DNA of 64,000 nt from positions 1 to 64,000 of the forward strand of contig CAILLA010000144.1 in assembly GCA_903834925.1 (NCBI GenBank), written 5' to 3'. Below, in pieces: positions 43,029-52,471 of this stretch. The notes beneath the pieces are model-generated. The model was not told the DNA's origin. It saw only the letters and a list, made by a program, of their open reading frames with translations, and did not search any database. Both the position numbers and the translations under genes were made by a program. The DNA is from an uncultured Schlesneria sp. Its GTDB lineage: Bacteria; Planctomycetota; Planctomycetia; Planctomycetales; Planctomycetaceae. The stretch's first letter is position 1. Each line of letters opens with the position of its first letter.

Positions 43029-45239
43029 TCAGCTTGTTTTGACAATTTTTCGCTTTTGTTCTTCAGACATTGGGTTAAGCAGCCTCAATCCGTTGAAGAT
43101 CACGAGCAGCGAAGCACCCATATCTGCTGCAATTGCGGCCCACAGGGATGCAAAGCCGAACAACGTTAACACGACGAACAGGATCTTGATTGACAGAGCG
43201 AAAATGATGTTCGTGCGGATAGTGTCCAGAGTTCGTCGGGAATGTCGTACCAGCCACGGAAGTCGGGAGAGGTCATCCGACATCAGGGCGATATCGGCCG
43301 TTTCCAGCGCCGCGTCGCTTCCGGCTGCACCCATCGCGATTCCCAATGATGAACGGGCCATCGCCGGGGCGTCGTTCACTCCGTCTCCCACCATCGCCAC
43401 CGCATGATATTTGGAAACGAGACTCTCGATGGCGCTCACTTTTTCAGCGGGAAGCAAGTCGGCTTTCACTTCATTTACGCCGACGGCCTGTGCAATCACA
43501 CGTGCGGTCGACAGATTGTCGCCCGTCAGCATCACAATCGGCGCGATCCCCAGATCTCGCAATGCCTGAATCGCATTCAAGGCGTCAGGGCGAACGGTGT
43601 CTGACAGTGCCACGTACCCACAAACGTGATGTTCGTTTCCGACGATGACGAATGTGACACCTTGTCGAGAAAGAGAATCCAGGCTCACCAAAAGTTCTTC
43701 AGTGGCCTGGCCTCGTTCTTCGAGGTAGCGCCGGGAACCAAGCCAGAACACTTTGCCATCAAGGCGCGCGGTCGCACCTTTACCCGGGACGACTTGATAG
43801 TCTTCAACGGCTCGGATCTGGATGTTTTTCGTTTGTGCATGAGCCAGGATCGACTTGCCCAGCGGATGCTCACTGCGAGATTCCAGGCTTGATACGCGTT
43901 CCAAAAGCTCTTCTTCGGAATGTCCATTCAACGGGACAACGGAAACGACACACGGTTTCCCATGCGTTAGGGTTCCAGTCTTATCGAATGCGATCGCCTT
44001 GATTCGGCCCGGCAATTCAATAAATGCTCCCCCCTTGATTAATACCCCTTGTCGTGCGGCCGCAGCAATGGCCGCAACGATGCTGACCGGTGTCGAGATC
44101 ACCAACGCACATGGGCAGGCAATTACCAGCAGGACTAACGATCGATAAAACCAGTCATGCCAACTCCCTCCAAAGATGATTGGCGGAATGACAAAGATCG
44201 CCAGTGCGAGCATCAGCACAACGGGCGTATAAACTCTGGCAAACTGTTCGACCCACTGCTCTGAATGTGATCGTCGGGACTGGGCTTCGCTGACCATCTG
44301 GATCAGGTGTGCCAACGTTGTCGTTCCCGCCGTTTTTGTGCTTTGAATTTCCAATGCACCGTCACCGTTGATCGTTCCCGCAAACACGACGTCGCCCACG
44401 GATTTCTCTATAGGAAGGCTTTCTCCTGTCATTGGGGCCTGGTTGACATAACTATTCCCCTGAGTCACTCGTCCATCCAAAGGGAACCGTTCACCCGGCT
44501 TGATCAGCAGCCTTGAACCAACAGGGACCTGATCGGGAGCAACCTCTTTCTGATGCCCATGAGAATCCAAAATCCGAGCCATCGGCGGTGTCAGATCGAG
44601 AAGCGTCTCCACAGCACGACGAGCATGTCCGACGCTCCACTTTTCTAACAGCAGCGAAACCGAAAACAAAAAGGCTACGGTCGATGCTTCGAACCAATCG
44701 CCGATGAAAGCAGCCCCGACAACCGAAATTGTCATGAGCAAGTTCATATCTGGCTGAAATCGTCGGAGCGCCAGAAACGCCCGCGGTAGTACGAACCACG
44801 CTCCTGTCAAAATTCCGAAGCCATACAAAATCCGAACTGGCAACGGGATCTGATGCGTCAGTCCCATCCCTTCCGAACCGATTGCATCCCGAATGCTCTG
44901 TGTCATGACAAGATGCGTGGCAAAGCCCAACAGCGTCAACAGGCCGCTGATCGCGGTCAGCAGTGTGCGGCTCCATGCCTGGAAAAACGACTGCTGCTGA
45001 ACCGGCTTCGGGCCATTCACCCAGACAACAGCGGCCATTCCCGTGCGAGCCACTGCCGTTTGGATCGTTTCGGGTGGAACATCGATCGAACAACAGGTCA
45101 CCGTCAAAATCTCATTGAGGACGTCAAACGACAGATTCCCGTCGCCACCCACGATCGGACCAAGTTCCTTCTTCAGTACCGAAACTTCCTCGGCGCAGTC
45201 CATACCCGCGATCTTGAACTGCATTTTATCAGCGTGCAT
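43029..45239 (-). CDS. Heavy-metal P1B-type ATPase (Zn/Cd/Pb-like)
   Basis: A 736-residue heavy-metal translocating P-type ATPase. The N-terminal metal-binding domain has GMDCAEEVSVLKK (GMxCxxC-like with the second Cys replaced; residues 12-24). Transport motifs are intact: CPCALVIS (about 377-384), the phosphorylation loop DKTGT (about 425-429), TGES (about 272-275), SEHPLGKS (about 465) and GDGVNDAPA (about 655). The CPC motif and the GMDCAEE start favour the zinc/cadmium/lead group (ZntA/CadA) over copper, but the metal is not proven. It pumps ions out of the cytoplasm at the cost of ATP. No metal-responsive regulator gene lies beside it. A family A/B repeat array is just upstream. Confidence 0.93.
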   Translation of the reverse strand: MHADKMQFKIAGMDCAEEVSVLKKELGPIVGGDGNLSFDVLNEILTVTCCSIDVPPETIQTAVARTGMAAVVWVNGPKPVQQQSFFQAWSRTLLTAISGLLTLLGFATHLVMTQSIRDAIGSEGMGLTHQIPLPVRILYGFGILTGAWFVLPRAFLALRRFQPDMNLLMTISVVGAAFIGDWFEASTVAFLFSVSLLLEKWSVGHARRAVETLLDLTPPMARILDSHGHQKEVAPDQVPVGSRLLIKPGERFPLDGRVTQGNSYVNQAPMTGESLPIEKSVGDVVFAGTINGDGALEIQSTKTAGTTTLAHLIQMVSEAQSRRSHSEQWVEQFARVYTPVVLMLALAIFVIPPIIFGGSWHDWFYRSLVLLVIACPCALVISTPVSIVAAIAAAARQGVLIKGGAFIELPGRIKAIAFDKTGTLTHGKPCVVSVVPLNGHSEEELLERVSSLESRSEHPLGKSILAHAQTKNIQIRAVEDYQVVPGKGATARLDGKVFWLGSRRYLEERGQATEELLVSLDSLSRQGVTFVIVGNEHHVCGYVALSDTVRPDALNAIQALRDLGIAPIVMLTGDNLSTARVIAQAVGVNEVKADLLPAEKVSAIESLVSKYHAVAMVGDGVNDAPAMARSSLGIAMGAAGSDAALETADIALMSDDLSRLPWLVRHSRRTLDTIRTNIIFALSIKILFVVLTLFGFASLWAAIAADMGASLLVIFNGLRLLNPMSEEQKRKIVKTS

Positions 45240-45327
45240 GAACTCACGGTCCTTCGAAGGATCAACACGAAGCGATTGGATTTGTCACTGTTGCCCTTCG
45301 AGAGAGCGGATTCGTGATTCAAACGGG

Positions 45328-45632
45328 GGTGGCACGGTTTTGGAGTCTTCGACAAGGCCGTGCGATCGAATGCAGCGTATCCCATTTTGCACGACCATGT
45401 CGAAGACTCCAGCGAGGCTTAGCCTCAGACCAAGTAGACGTCTCGCTCCGCCGAGACGATAGCCGAATTGCAACAGACCTCAACTGGCATTTGGAAGCTC
45501 CGATCGATCACAAGGTAAATGGCAATTCGGCTTTCTTCTCGGCGGAGCGAGAAGGCTACTTTTGCAGAAATCCTGAAACTTAACTCAATGAGTCAAGTTT
45601 CAGACCCGAGGAAGTCCATGATCGTGGCACCC
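45328..45632 (+). repeat. Repeat family A copy, interrupted by element B
   Basis: A second family A copy split by a B insertion. Left half: GGTGGCAC (45328), stem CACGGTTTTG / CAAGGCCGTG, loop GAGTCTTCGA. The right hairpin is CACGACCATG (45390-45399), loop TCGAAGACTC, then after the B element the partner CATGATCGTG and the end GTGGCACCC (45624-45632). Joined, the stem is nine pairs of ten. The B element interrupts the loop of the second hairpin. Confidence 0.8.
45412..45605 (-). mobile_element. Element B, copy 2 (non-autonomous, hairpin-ended)
   Basis: About 194 bp, in the opposite strand sense to copy 1 but in the same orientation relative to its target. One end has GCGAGGCTTAGCCTCAGACC, a GAGGC-TTA-GCCTC hairpin. 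The inner pair of hairpins is CGTCTCGCTCCGCCGAGACG and TTCTCGGCGGAGCGAGAA. The other end is GAAACTTAACTC-AAT-GAGTCAAGTTTC (one G.T or mismatch). The flanking copies of the target are TCGAAGACTCCA (45400-45411) and CCGAGGAAGTCCA (45606-45618), the second having decayed. No transposase frame is present. Confidence 0.72.
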
Positions 45633-45957
45633 AACCTTTGCTATCTTGAAAAAGTGAATTGCCAAGCGCCCTTCGAGATCAATGACGGTCGTCTCTGCAA
45701 GGATATGTTATGATTCTGTGACGATTTCCGGCAAGTTAAGCTGCTTAGCGATCTTCACAAGAGCCATCGAATAAGCCAAAGATGATGAGGAAGATTTGTC
45801 ACTTTAACGAAAATTTCACGATCGCTGCTGAAACTCGAAAACCGATCATGTAAGCTTTCCCTCGCGTGATTTGCCTCCCCAGGTCAATTGAAGTCGAATC
45901 ACCATAAAATGGATTTTATGATTTACCAGTCCGACACGACAGACGATTCGGTTTGAA
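45633..45957. other. Gap upstream of the Ppx/GppA-HD gene
   Basis: A 325-bp stretch between the repeat array and the polyphosphate gene pair. I see no gene and no strong hairpin. It should contain the promoter for the downstream two-gene set. Confidence 0.45.
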
Positions 45958-47541
45958 ATGCTCCCTACGGAATCCACATCATTACGGTCGCCTCGCGGTA
46001 ATAACGCCAAACCGTCAGCGGTCATCGATGTCGGTACAACGTCGATCCGCATGGCGATCGCTGAAATTGACGATGCGGGAGGCGTTCGTCATCTGTCGGC
46101 ACTTTCGCAAGCAGTCAGTCTGGGTAAAGATACGTTTACTCGTGGATCGCTGGAAAAGAGTACGATCGAAGAATGCGTGCGAGTCCTGAAAAGCTATCGC
46201 CGTGTTCTCGCCGAATATGGGATCGAAGAAACAAACAAGGTCCGTGTCGTCGCGACAAGCGCGGTACGTGAAGCGAGCAATAAACTGGCGTTTCTTGATC
46301 GCGTTTACACCGCCACGGGGTTTCAGGTCGTCCCCATTGACGAAGCCGAGGTCAACCGAATCACGTATCTTGGTATCCAACCTTTGTTGAGATTGGACCC
46401 GGAACTGGCCGATGCGCGGACGATTGTCACTGAAGTCGGAGGTGGAAGCACCGAACTGTTGCAGGTGAAGAATGCTGACGTTCTATTCGCACACACCTAT
46501 CGACTTGGTTCGCTGCGAATTCATCAGACGCTGGAAGCTTATCATGCGTCACACGCATCGACTCGACGCCTGATGGAAACGCAGATTCAACGAATTCTCG
46601 ATCAGATTCAGCAGCAGATTCCACCAGAATCGACACAGGAAATGGTCGCCTTGGGTGGAGATATGCGATTTGCCGCTCGGCAACTGGTTTCCGACTGGGA
46701 CCCTGACAAGCTGACTCGTATCCCCGTCAAAGACCTGGCTGAGCTGACCGATGCGGTTCTGTCACTTAACGAAGATAAGCTGGTTCACAAATATCACATT
46801 ACCTTTCCTGAAGCGGGAACAATTGGGCCGGCACTTTTAGCCTACACGATGATGGCCAAGGCCTTTGGGCTGAAGCAGGTGATCGTCGCCAATATCAATC
46901 TGCGCGACGGGCTGTTGAACGAAATGGCGTCGCGTGGAGGCTGGAACGAAGACTTCAGCAATCAGGTGATCCGATCCGCATTTGACCTGGGACGCAAATT
47001 CGAATTTGACGAACCCCACGCAAGACAGGTGGCGAAACTGTGCGGAATCCTGTTTCAAGGTCTGCGTGAAGAACATCAGCTTGACCCTCGTTATGAACTG
47101 CTGCTTCGTGTGGCGGCGCTTCTGCATGAGGTCGGCTTGTACATCAATACGGGGTCGTACCACAAACATTCGATGTATCTGATCCAGCATAGCGAACTGT
47201 TCGGCCTCAGCCGTTCGGATGTTCAACTGGTCGCATTGACCGCTCGTTACCATCGCCGCTCGGCACCCAAACCAACACATACGGTTTTTACGACACTCAA
47301 TCGCGATCAACGGATTGCCGTCGTCAAAATGGCGGCGATGTTACGCGTCGCCGACGCATTAGAAGCATCGCACGGACAACGTCTTCACGAACTGAAATTT
47401 TCACGCGAAGGGGGTCGATTGGTGATTGCAATACCCCAGATCGAAGATCTGAGTCTCGAACAACTGGCTTTAAAACAATCAGGATCATTGTTCGAGCAGA
47501 CGTTCGGAATGCCCGTCCTGTTACGAAAACTGCGTCCATAA
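45958..47541 (+). CDS. Ppx/GppA phosphatase with HD domain
   Basis: A 527-residue exopolyphosphatase / guanosine pentaphosphatase-family protein, which removes terminal phosphates from polyphosphate or hydrolyses pppGpp. The N-terminal ASKHA-fold part has VIDVGTTSIRMAIAEI (about residues 22-37) and TEVGGGSTELLQV (about 158-170), the two phosphate-binding loops. The C-terminal part (about 340-520) has an HD-type region with ALLHEVGLYINTGSYHKHSMYLIQHS (about 385-410), carrying the His/Asp-style metal ligands. Next to ppk1 it forms a synthesis/turnover pair. Whether it prefers polyphosphate or pppGpp is not clear from sequence, although the neighbour favours polyphosphate. Confidence 0.92.
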   Translation: MLPTESTSLRSPRGNNAKPSAVIDVGTTSIRMAIAEIDDAGGVRHLSALSQAVSLGKDTFTRGSLEKSTIEECVRVLKSYRRVLAEYGIEETNKVRVVATSAVREASNKLAFLDRVYTATGFQVVPIDEAEVNRITYLGIQPLLRLDPELADARTIVTEVGGGSTELLQVKNADVLFAHTYRLGSLRIHQTLEAYHASHASTRRLMETQIQRILDQIQQQIPPESTQEMVALGGDMRFAARQLVSDWDPDKLTRIPVKDLAELTDAVLSLNEDKLVHKYHITFPEAGTIGPALLAYTMMAKAFGLKQVIVANINLRDGLLNEMASRGGWNEDFSNQVIRSAFDLGRKFEFDEPHARQVAKLCGILFQGLREEHQLDPRYELLLRVAALLHEVGLYINTGSYHKHSMYLIQHSELFGLSRSDVQLVALTARYHRRSAPKPTHTVFTTLNRDQRIAVVKMAAMLRVADALEASHGQRLHELKFSREGGRLVIAIPQIEDLSLEQLALKQSGSLFEQTFGMPVLLRKLRP

Positions 47542-47631
47542 TCGATTCGGTTTTTCCCGACGATACTTTGAATTTGAACCAGACCAGGCAGCAGCCTGGA
47601 TGACCGACTTAACCAGAGAGACGATCCCGGC

Positions 47632-49884
47632 ATGTCTGTTGAGCCTCGTTTTTTTAATCGTGAACTAAGCTGGCTGGAATTCAATCAGCGAGTGCTGGAT
47701 GAAGCGAGTGATCACGCCATCCCACTGCTCGAACGGCTGAAGTTCCTCGCCATCACCGCTTCAAATCTTGATGAATTTACGATGGTACGAGTCGGAAGCT
47801 TGCGGCTGCTGGAAGCCGAAGGGGATATGAGACCCGATCCGCTCGGACTAACCACAACGCAGCAGCTGAAGGCCATTGGCGACCGCATGCAGGCGTTTTT
47901 GACCGAGCAGTATCGTTGCCTTTTGTCGGATCTTGAGCCGGCGCTCGCCAATGCGGGAATGCGCCGTCTTCGTTCCACCAAGCTGAACGATCGACAGGTA
48001 CAGCACGTCCAGATGTATTTTGAACAGGAAGTCTTTCCGATTCTCACACCTCTGGCGGTCGAATCGTCGCCGATTACGACCGAACCAGTAAATGACCCAT
48101 TGGTTCCCGAGACACCAGCATCAAAGACTAAGGGTAAGAAGAAAACCGCAGTGACAAAACAGGCAGAAGTCACGCCGCAACCTGTGGTCATCCCTCCCGC
48201 AAGCAACATTCCTACTTTCCCACAGCTGATCAACCAGTCGATCAGCCTGTGTGTAAGACTGGCACCGGCAGTGGGTACGACAGAACCTCGATTTGCGATC
48301 CTGCCTTTTGGTCGTAACCGGCAGCGGTTCATCACCGTCCCGGCCGACAGTGGCTTTAGTTATATCCTGCTCGAAGACGTCGTCAGCATGTTCCTGGCGA
48401 GGTTTTTTCCCGGTGAAACGATCGAAGAAAGCGTCGCCTTTCGAATCACTCGCAACGCCGATCTCGAACTGCAGGAAGATCAGGCGTCTGATCTCTTGTC
48501 CAAGATGCAAGAGATCGTTAACGCAAGGCGTCAGAGCGACTGTGTTCGTCTTGAGCTGGCCGACCACGCCAGTAATCCATTGCGTCAGTTCCTTCAATCC
48601 GCCGTTGACGTCCTGGATCAATGGGTCTTCGCCGCACCAGGCCCGCTCGATCTGGCCGCATTCTTTCGACTGACCGATTCACAAGGGTTCGACGCACTGA
48701 GGTATGAAGCCTGGCCATCAAAACCATCGCCTCAAGTCTCGCCGTCCGAGAGCCTGTTCACGGCCATCGCTCGACAAGATATTTTGTTGTACCACCCTTA
48801 TGAAAGCTTCGATGCGGTGGTTCGGCTGCTTGACGAAGCAGCCGATGACCCCGACGTCCTTGCCATTAAGCAGACTCTTTATCGCACAAGTGCAAAGAGC
48901 CCGATTGTGGCCGCACTGAAACGGGCGGCTCAAAAAGGGAAATACGTTACGGCGGTCGTCGAGTTAAAGGCAAGATTTGACGAACAACGGAACATCGAAT
49001 GGGCACGGGATCTTGAACGCGCCGATGTTCAAGTCGTGTATGGCGTCAAAGGACTCAAGACCCATGCAAAAATCTGCCTGATTGTCAGGCGCGAACCGCA
49101 GGGTGTTCAGCGTTACGTACACTTTGGCACCGGCAATTACAACGAGATCACTTCAAGGATCTATGCCGACGCCAGCTTGATGAGTTGCAGCGATGATCTT
49201 GGTGCTGATGCAACTGCGTTCTTTAACGCGATCACCGGGTATTCTCAGCCGCAACGGTTTCGTCAAATTGAAATGGCTCCGATCGGGTTGCGGGAAAAAT
49301 TGCTCGAAATGATCGAGGCCGAAATTGACCACAAGCGTCACAATCAAAAAGCGATGATCATCGTCAAATTGAATTCGCTCGTTGACGAACAGATGATCGA
49401 AGCGCTTTATGCCGCTTCACAGGCGGGTGTGCGAATTCGATTGAGTATTCGCGGTGTCTGCTGCCTTCGACCTGGTGTTCCCGGCCTCTCGGAAAATATC
49501 ACTGTTACAGGAGTCATCGACCGGTTCCTGGAACATGCTCGCATTCTTTACTTCTACCACGGCGGAGACGAACGGTTATTTATTTCCAGCGCCGACTGGA
49601 TGCCTCGTAATCTCGACCGTCGTGTCGAATTGCTGGTACCGGTGGAAGATAACGCCTGTCGACGGAATCTGATCGCGATTTTGAAGACGACATTGGCCGA
49701 CAATGTGAAAGCTCGGAAATTGCTCCCCAATGGTCGATATGAACCGATACGCGCAATGGATGGCGCGGAAGCTGTTCGAAGCCAGGAAGTTCTTTACCGT
49801 CGAATGGGTGAAGCGATCGATGATGCCTCACGCGCGGCGTTAGCAACCTTTGAGCCACTTCGTGCAGCGGGTCAGGATGATTAA
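47632..49884 (+). CDS. ppk1: Polyphosphate kinase 1
   Basis: A 750-residue PPK1, the enzyme that makes inorganic polyphosphate from ATP. The N-terminus FFNRELSWLEFNQRVLDEA (residues 7-25) is a family hallmark. The catalytic part has DPDVLAIKQTLYRTS (about 406), RFDEQRNIEWARDLE, GLKTHAKICLI (about 480, with the histidine that becomes phosphorylated in the E. coli enzyme) and FGTGNYNE. LEHARILYF (about 635) carries the second histidine. A low-complexity Lys/Thr/Pro-rich insertion near residues 155-195 (KTKGKKKTAVTKQAEVTPQP) is unusual for the family. It starts 91 bp after the Ppx/GppA-HD gene, so they form a unit. Confidence 0.95.
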   Translation: MSVEPRFFNRELSWLEFNQRVLDEASDHAIPLLERLKFLAITASNLDEFTMVRVGSLRLLEAEGDMRPDPLGLTTTQQLKAIGDRMQAFLTEQYRCLLSDLEPALANAGMRRLRSTKLNDRQVQHVQMYFEQEVFPILTPLAVESSPITTEPVNDPLVPETPASKTKGKKKTAVTKQAEVTPQPVVIPPASNIPTFPQLINQSISLCVRLAPAVGTTEPRFAILPFGRNRQRFITVPADSGFSYILLEDVVSMFLARFFPGETIEESVAFRITRNADLELQEDQASDLLSKMQEIVNARRQSDCVRLELADHASNPLRQFLQSAVDVLDQWVFAAPGPLDLAAFFRLTDSQGFDALRYEAWPSKPSPQVSPSESLFTAIARQDILLYHPYESFDAVVRLLDEAADDPDVLAIKQTLYRTSAKSPIVAALKRAAQKGKYVTAVVELKARFDEQRNIEWARDLERADVQVVYGVKGLKTHAKICLIVRREPQGVQRYVHFGTGNYNEITSRIYADASLMSCSDDLGADATAFFNAITGYSQPQRFRQIEMAPIGLREKLLEMIEAEIDHKRHNQKAMIIVKLNSLVDEQMIEALYAASQAGVRIRLSIRGVCCLRPGVPGLSENITVTGVIDRFLEHARILYFYHGGDERLFISSADWMPRNLDRRVELLVPVEDNACRRNLIAILKTTLADNVKARKLLPNGRYEPIRAMDGAEAVRSQEVLYRRMGEAIDDASRAALATFEPLRAAGQDD

Positions 49885-49888
49885 ACCA

Positions 49889-51280
49889 TCACCCAACTGG
49901 TGAACCTGGAATCGTTTTGCCATGCGGATCGACCGAGGGTTGATCCAACTCCCTGGCCAGATCGATCTGAAGTTGAGGACTTAGAAAATGTTCGACTTGC
50001 TCGGCGGTTGCATGCAGATGATCGCCGGGAAGCTCGAAGTGGCGAGCCATATAGGCTTCCCAAAGCCGATGTGAACGAACCAGGCTTTGGGCCATTTCAC
50101 GGCCTTTGTCAGTCAAGTGATTCATCGTGGCGGTTGCCGTGATAAACCCTCGTCGCTCCAGTCTGCGTCGCGCCAGCCATTCGATCCAGGTCCTGAGCCG
50201 CGCCGGCGCAACGATTGTTGACGGTGTAGGATCTTTCACAGGTGCTGCTTCATCCCGACGATACAGTTTTCCGAGAATGTCTTCGCTGGCAATCCGTACC
50301 TGCAATCGAATGCGGTCGATCACTCGACGAACCGCCCCATGCCGAGGGCTGGCAAGTATCGACAATACGAAAAGTCCGCCTGCTGCGACGGCCATCATTC
50401 CCGCAGTACTGGCGTCGCGGACGTCGGGGTATCCCAGTCGCGAAAAAATCATCGTTGGCAAGGTCAAAGCTCCGACATGCCCCAGTACCGCACTGAGTGC
50501 CGCGATCAGCAGGCTGAACACCAACATCGTCCCCAGCCGATCGGTCAGCAATCGGGCGGTTGCAGCGGGGACAATCAACATCGCAATCACCAGAATGGCA
50601 CCGACGCTTTCAAACGCAGCGACCAGTGTCGCTGCCGTCATCGCCATTAAAGCAAGCTGAATCAAATCCGCTCGCAATCCCAACGCAGAAGCCAAACCCG
50701 GATCAAAGGTACTCAGACGCAGTTCCTTAAAGAACACAATCACCAAAATTCCGTTGATCAGCAGCATGGCACCGTTAATCACGACCGCGCGTGGAATCTG
50801 GATCGAACTCGACAAAGGGATCAAAGCTGAAGTCTCAAGGCTTCCGTAAAGCACACATCCAGGATCAACATGTGTCTTGTCAGCAAACATCCGAATCAAC
50901 AGCAGGCCCAACGCAAACATCGACGTAAAGACGACCCCCATCGCCGCACCGCGATCAAGTCGTCCCCATCGCTGGATCAATTCGGTCAGCATCGCCGAAA
51001 GAACCCCTGACACTGCGGCACCCGAAAAGAGCACCAGATGACGAATTCCTGAGTCTGCAGCAAGCCAATGATGTTCCTCCAGCCAGTGCATAACCAGATA
51101 GGCAAGAACAATCCCAGGCAACACGGAATGGCTGAGTGCATCACCCAGCAGGCTTTGTCGTCGAAGTAATAACCACGCACCCGGCAGCGCGCACGACATC
51201 GCAGCCAGCGCCGCCGTGATCACAATCCACGTATCGAGCTCAAACCACCCTGAAAGCAAATTATAGAACTCTGAAAACAC
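49889..51280 (-). CDS. Metal ABC permease fused to a DtxR-like C-terminal domain
   Basis: A 463-residue protein in two parts. Residues 1-315 are a polytopic ABC-3 permease of the MntB/ZnuB type, with about nine helices and segments such as LRRQSLLGDALSHSVLPGIVLAYL and ELRLSTFDPGLASALGLRADLIQLALM. The rest is a soluble DtxR/MntR-like region with RRRLERRGFITA, LTDKGREMAQSLVRSHRLWEAYMARHFELPGDHLHATAEQVEHFLSP and DPHGKTIP, the dimerisation part of iron- or manganese-dependent repressors. Such fusions appear to link transport and metal sensing in one chain. No ATPase or substrate-binding protein gene adjoins it, so the partner components must lie elsewhere. The 3-bp gap to the upstream YdjY gene suggests they share a transcript. 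Confidence 0.85.
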   Translation of the reverse strand: MFSEFYNLLSGWFELDTWIVITAALAAMSCALPGAWLLLRRQSLLGDALSHSVLPGIVLAYLVMHWLEEHHWLAADSGIRHLVLFSGAAVSGVLSAMLTELIQRWGRLDRGAAMGVVFTSMFALGLLLIRMFADKTHVDPGCVLYGSLETSALIPLSSSIQIPRAVVINGAMLLINGILVIVFFKELRLSTFDPGLASALGLRADLIQLALMAMTAATLVAAFESVGAILVIAMLIVPAATARLLTDRLGTMLVFSLLIAALSAVLGHVGALTLPTMIFSRLGYPDVRDASTAGMMAVAAGGLFVLSILASPRHGAVRRVIDRIRLQVRIASEDILGKLYRRDEAAPVKDPTPSTIVAPARLRTWIEWLARRRLERRGFITATATMNHLTDKGREMAQSLVRSHRLWEAYMARHFELPGDHLHATAEQVEHFLSPQLQIDLARELDQPSVDPHGKTIPGSPVG

Positions 51281-51282
51281 AA

Positions 51283-52227
51283 CTACTTCTTTTTTGGAGC
51301 TTCTTGTGGTTTGAAATTGGGGACAAGTTCGATCGTGACCTTTGTCCCTGCCGGAGGAATGCGTTCGGTAAATGCTTCAAACATCAAATCGTCGTTCGTG
51401 GCAGTGCTGGTCGCGGACAGATCGAGCGTTGCCGAAGCAAAGTTCGCCACGCAGATCAGGTCGCCCGATTCCGCCTGATAGAACTTTTCGCCAGTCTTTT
51501 CGTCCGTCTGAAAATAACTTCCCGCAAAAACCCAATTCGCGTCCATCTGGCGAATCTGAGTATTCTTGTAAATGGACTGAATCGCCTTTTGAAATTTGGT
51601 GTCTTTAGAAATCTTCAGGACTTCGTCCCGTTGAGCGTCCGACATATGACCGTACCAGAGCAGTTCGCGATTTCTCTCATCCCACTTCAGATCCGTATTG
51701 GCAGCGAGCTTAAAGCCTGCTGGCACTGGATCGAGTTTCTCGACAAAATACCGTCGAGTGGCATGTCGAACCCAGGTTTGAGCCGCATCGCGATGCAGTT
51801 TGCCATCCTCATCAGTCCAGGTAAAAAAAATGTCGATCGGTTGTCCGGTTGCCGCCTGAAATTCCGGTTGCCAGCGAACAGGGCTGCCGACTTTCGCACC
51901 CAGAGCCAATAAACCCGCATGCACAATTTGAGCCTGCGAATCAACGGAAAGAATCGACTCGTGTTCTTTCGAGCCTTTGAGACAAACAAGCATCTCAAGC
52001 AAACCTTCACGCAAGACAACTTCTGACTTCAGCAGCAGTCTTTTCCCTTTGACATCTAACAGAACCGTCCCCGTTTTGTTGAGCGCCTTCAGGTTATCTG
52101 TCTCCTTGGACGCCAACGTTTGCGCATCTGGTTTCTTGTCTGACTTATCATCGGCATACAAAGCGGAACCATGCCACACAACCAGCGGTGACAACAACAG
52201 CATCAAAAAACAAAACGATCGGGACAT
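51283..52227 (-). CDS. YdjY-domain secreted protein
   Basis: A 314-residue exported protein, with AAGGAG eight bases before the ATG at 52227. The signal peptide is MSRSFCFLMLLLSPLVVWHGS and so on, ending in ALYA. The YdjY domain is seen in EMLVCLKGSKEHESILSVDSQAQIVHAGLLALGAKVGSPVRW (about residues 75-116), and GQPIDIFFTWTDEDGKLHRDAAQTW continues it. The second half carries WVFAGSYFQTDEKTGEKFYQAESGDLICVANF, a repeated feature of the family. YdjY domains appear in electron-transfer or iron-sulphur protein contexts in E. coli, but their activity is unknown. Its stop lies 3 bp before the permease-DtxR start, so it may belong to the same metal-related unit. Confidence 0.85.
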   Translation of the reverse strand: MSRSFCFLMLLLSPLVVWHGSALYADDKSDKKPDAQTLASKETDNLKALNKTGTVLLDVKGKRLLLKSEVVLREGLLEMLVCLKGSKEHESILSVDSQAQIVHAGLLALGAKVGSPVRWQPEFQAATGQPIDIFFTWTDEDGKLHRDAAQTWVRHATRRYFVEKLDPVPAGFKLAANTDLKWDERNRELLWYGHMSDAQRDEVLKISKDTKFQKAIQSIYKNTQIRQMDANWVFAGSYFQTDEKTGEKFYQAESGDLICVANFASATLDLSATSTATNDDLMFEAFTERIPPAGTKVTIELVPNFKPQEAPKKK

Positions 52228-52471
52228 CGAGAAATCTCCTTCAAGGAACGCATCCACCCTAGCATAAATCAAAGGAGCTGTGCATCAAGCCCACAATTGC
52301 AATCAATTCTGCAGTAGGAGTGAGACAAGTCTTCGAAGTCCCACCGAGTAGTCCCACCGAAACAAAAACGCAATCGCGATAAAACTGCTTGCGATTACAC
52401 CGAATCCTGATAATTTGGGACATTCAAAATCATTCGCGACAAAATAGCCCTTTTCCGTTACTGGAGCAGCG

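Noticed and set aside
45314-45583. 89-codon frame in the 45-kb repeat array
   Set aside because: Arises from the A and B repeat sequences.
46837-47310. 157-codon minus-strand frame in the Ppx/GppA-HD gene
   Set aside because: Shadow of the HD region.
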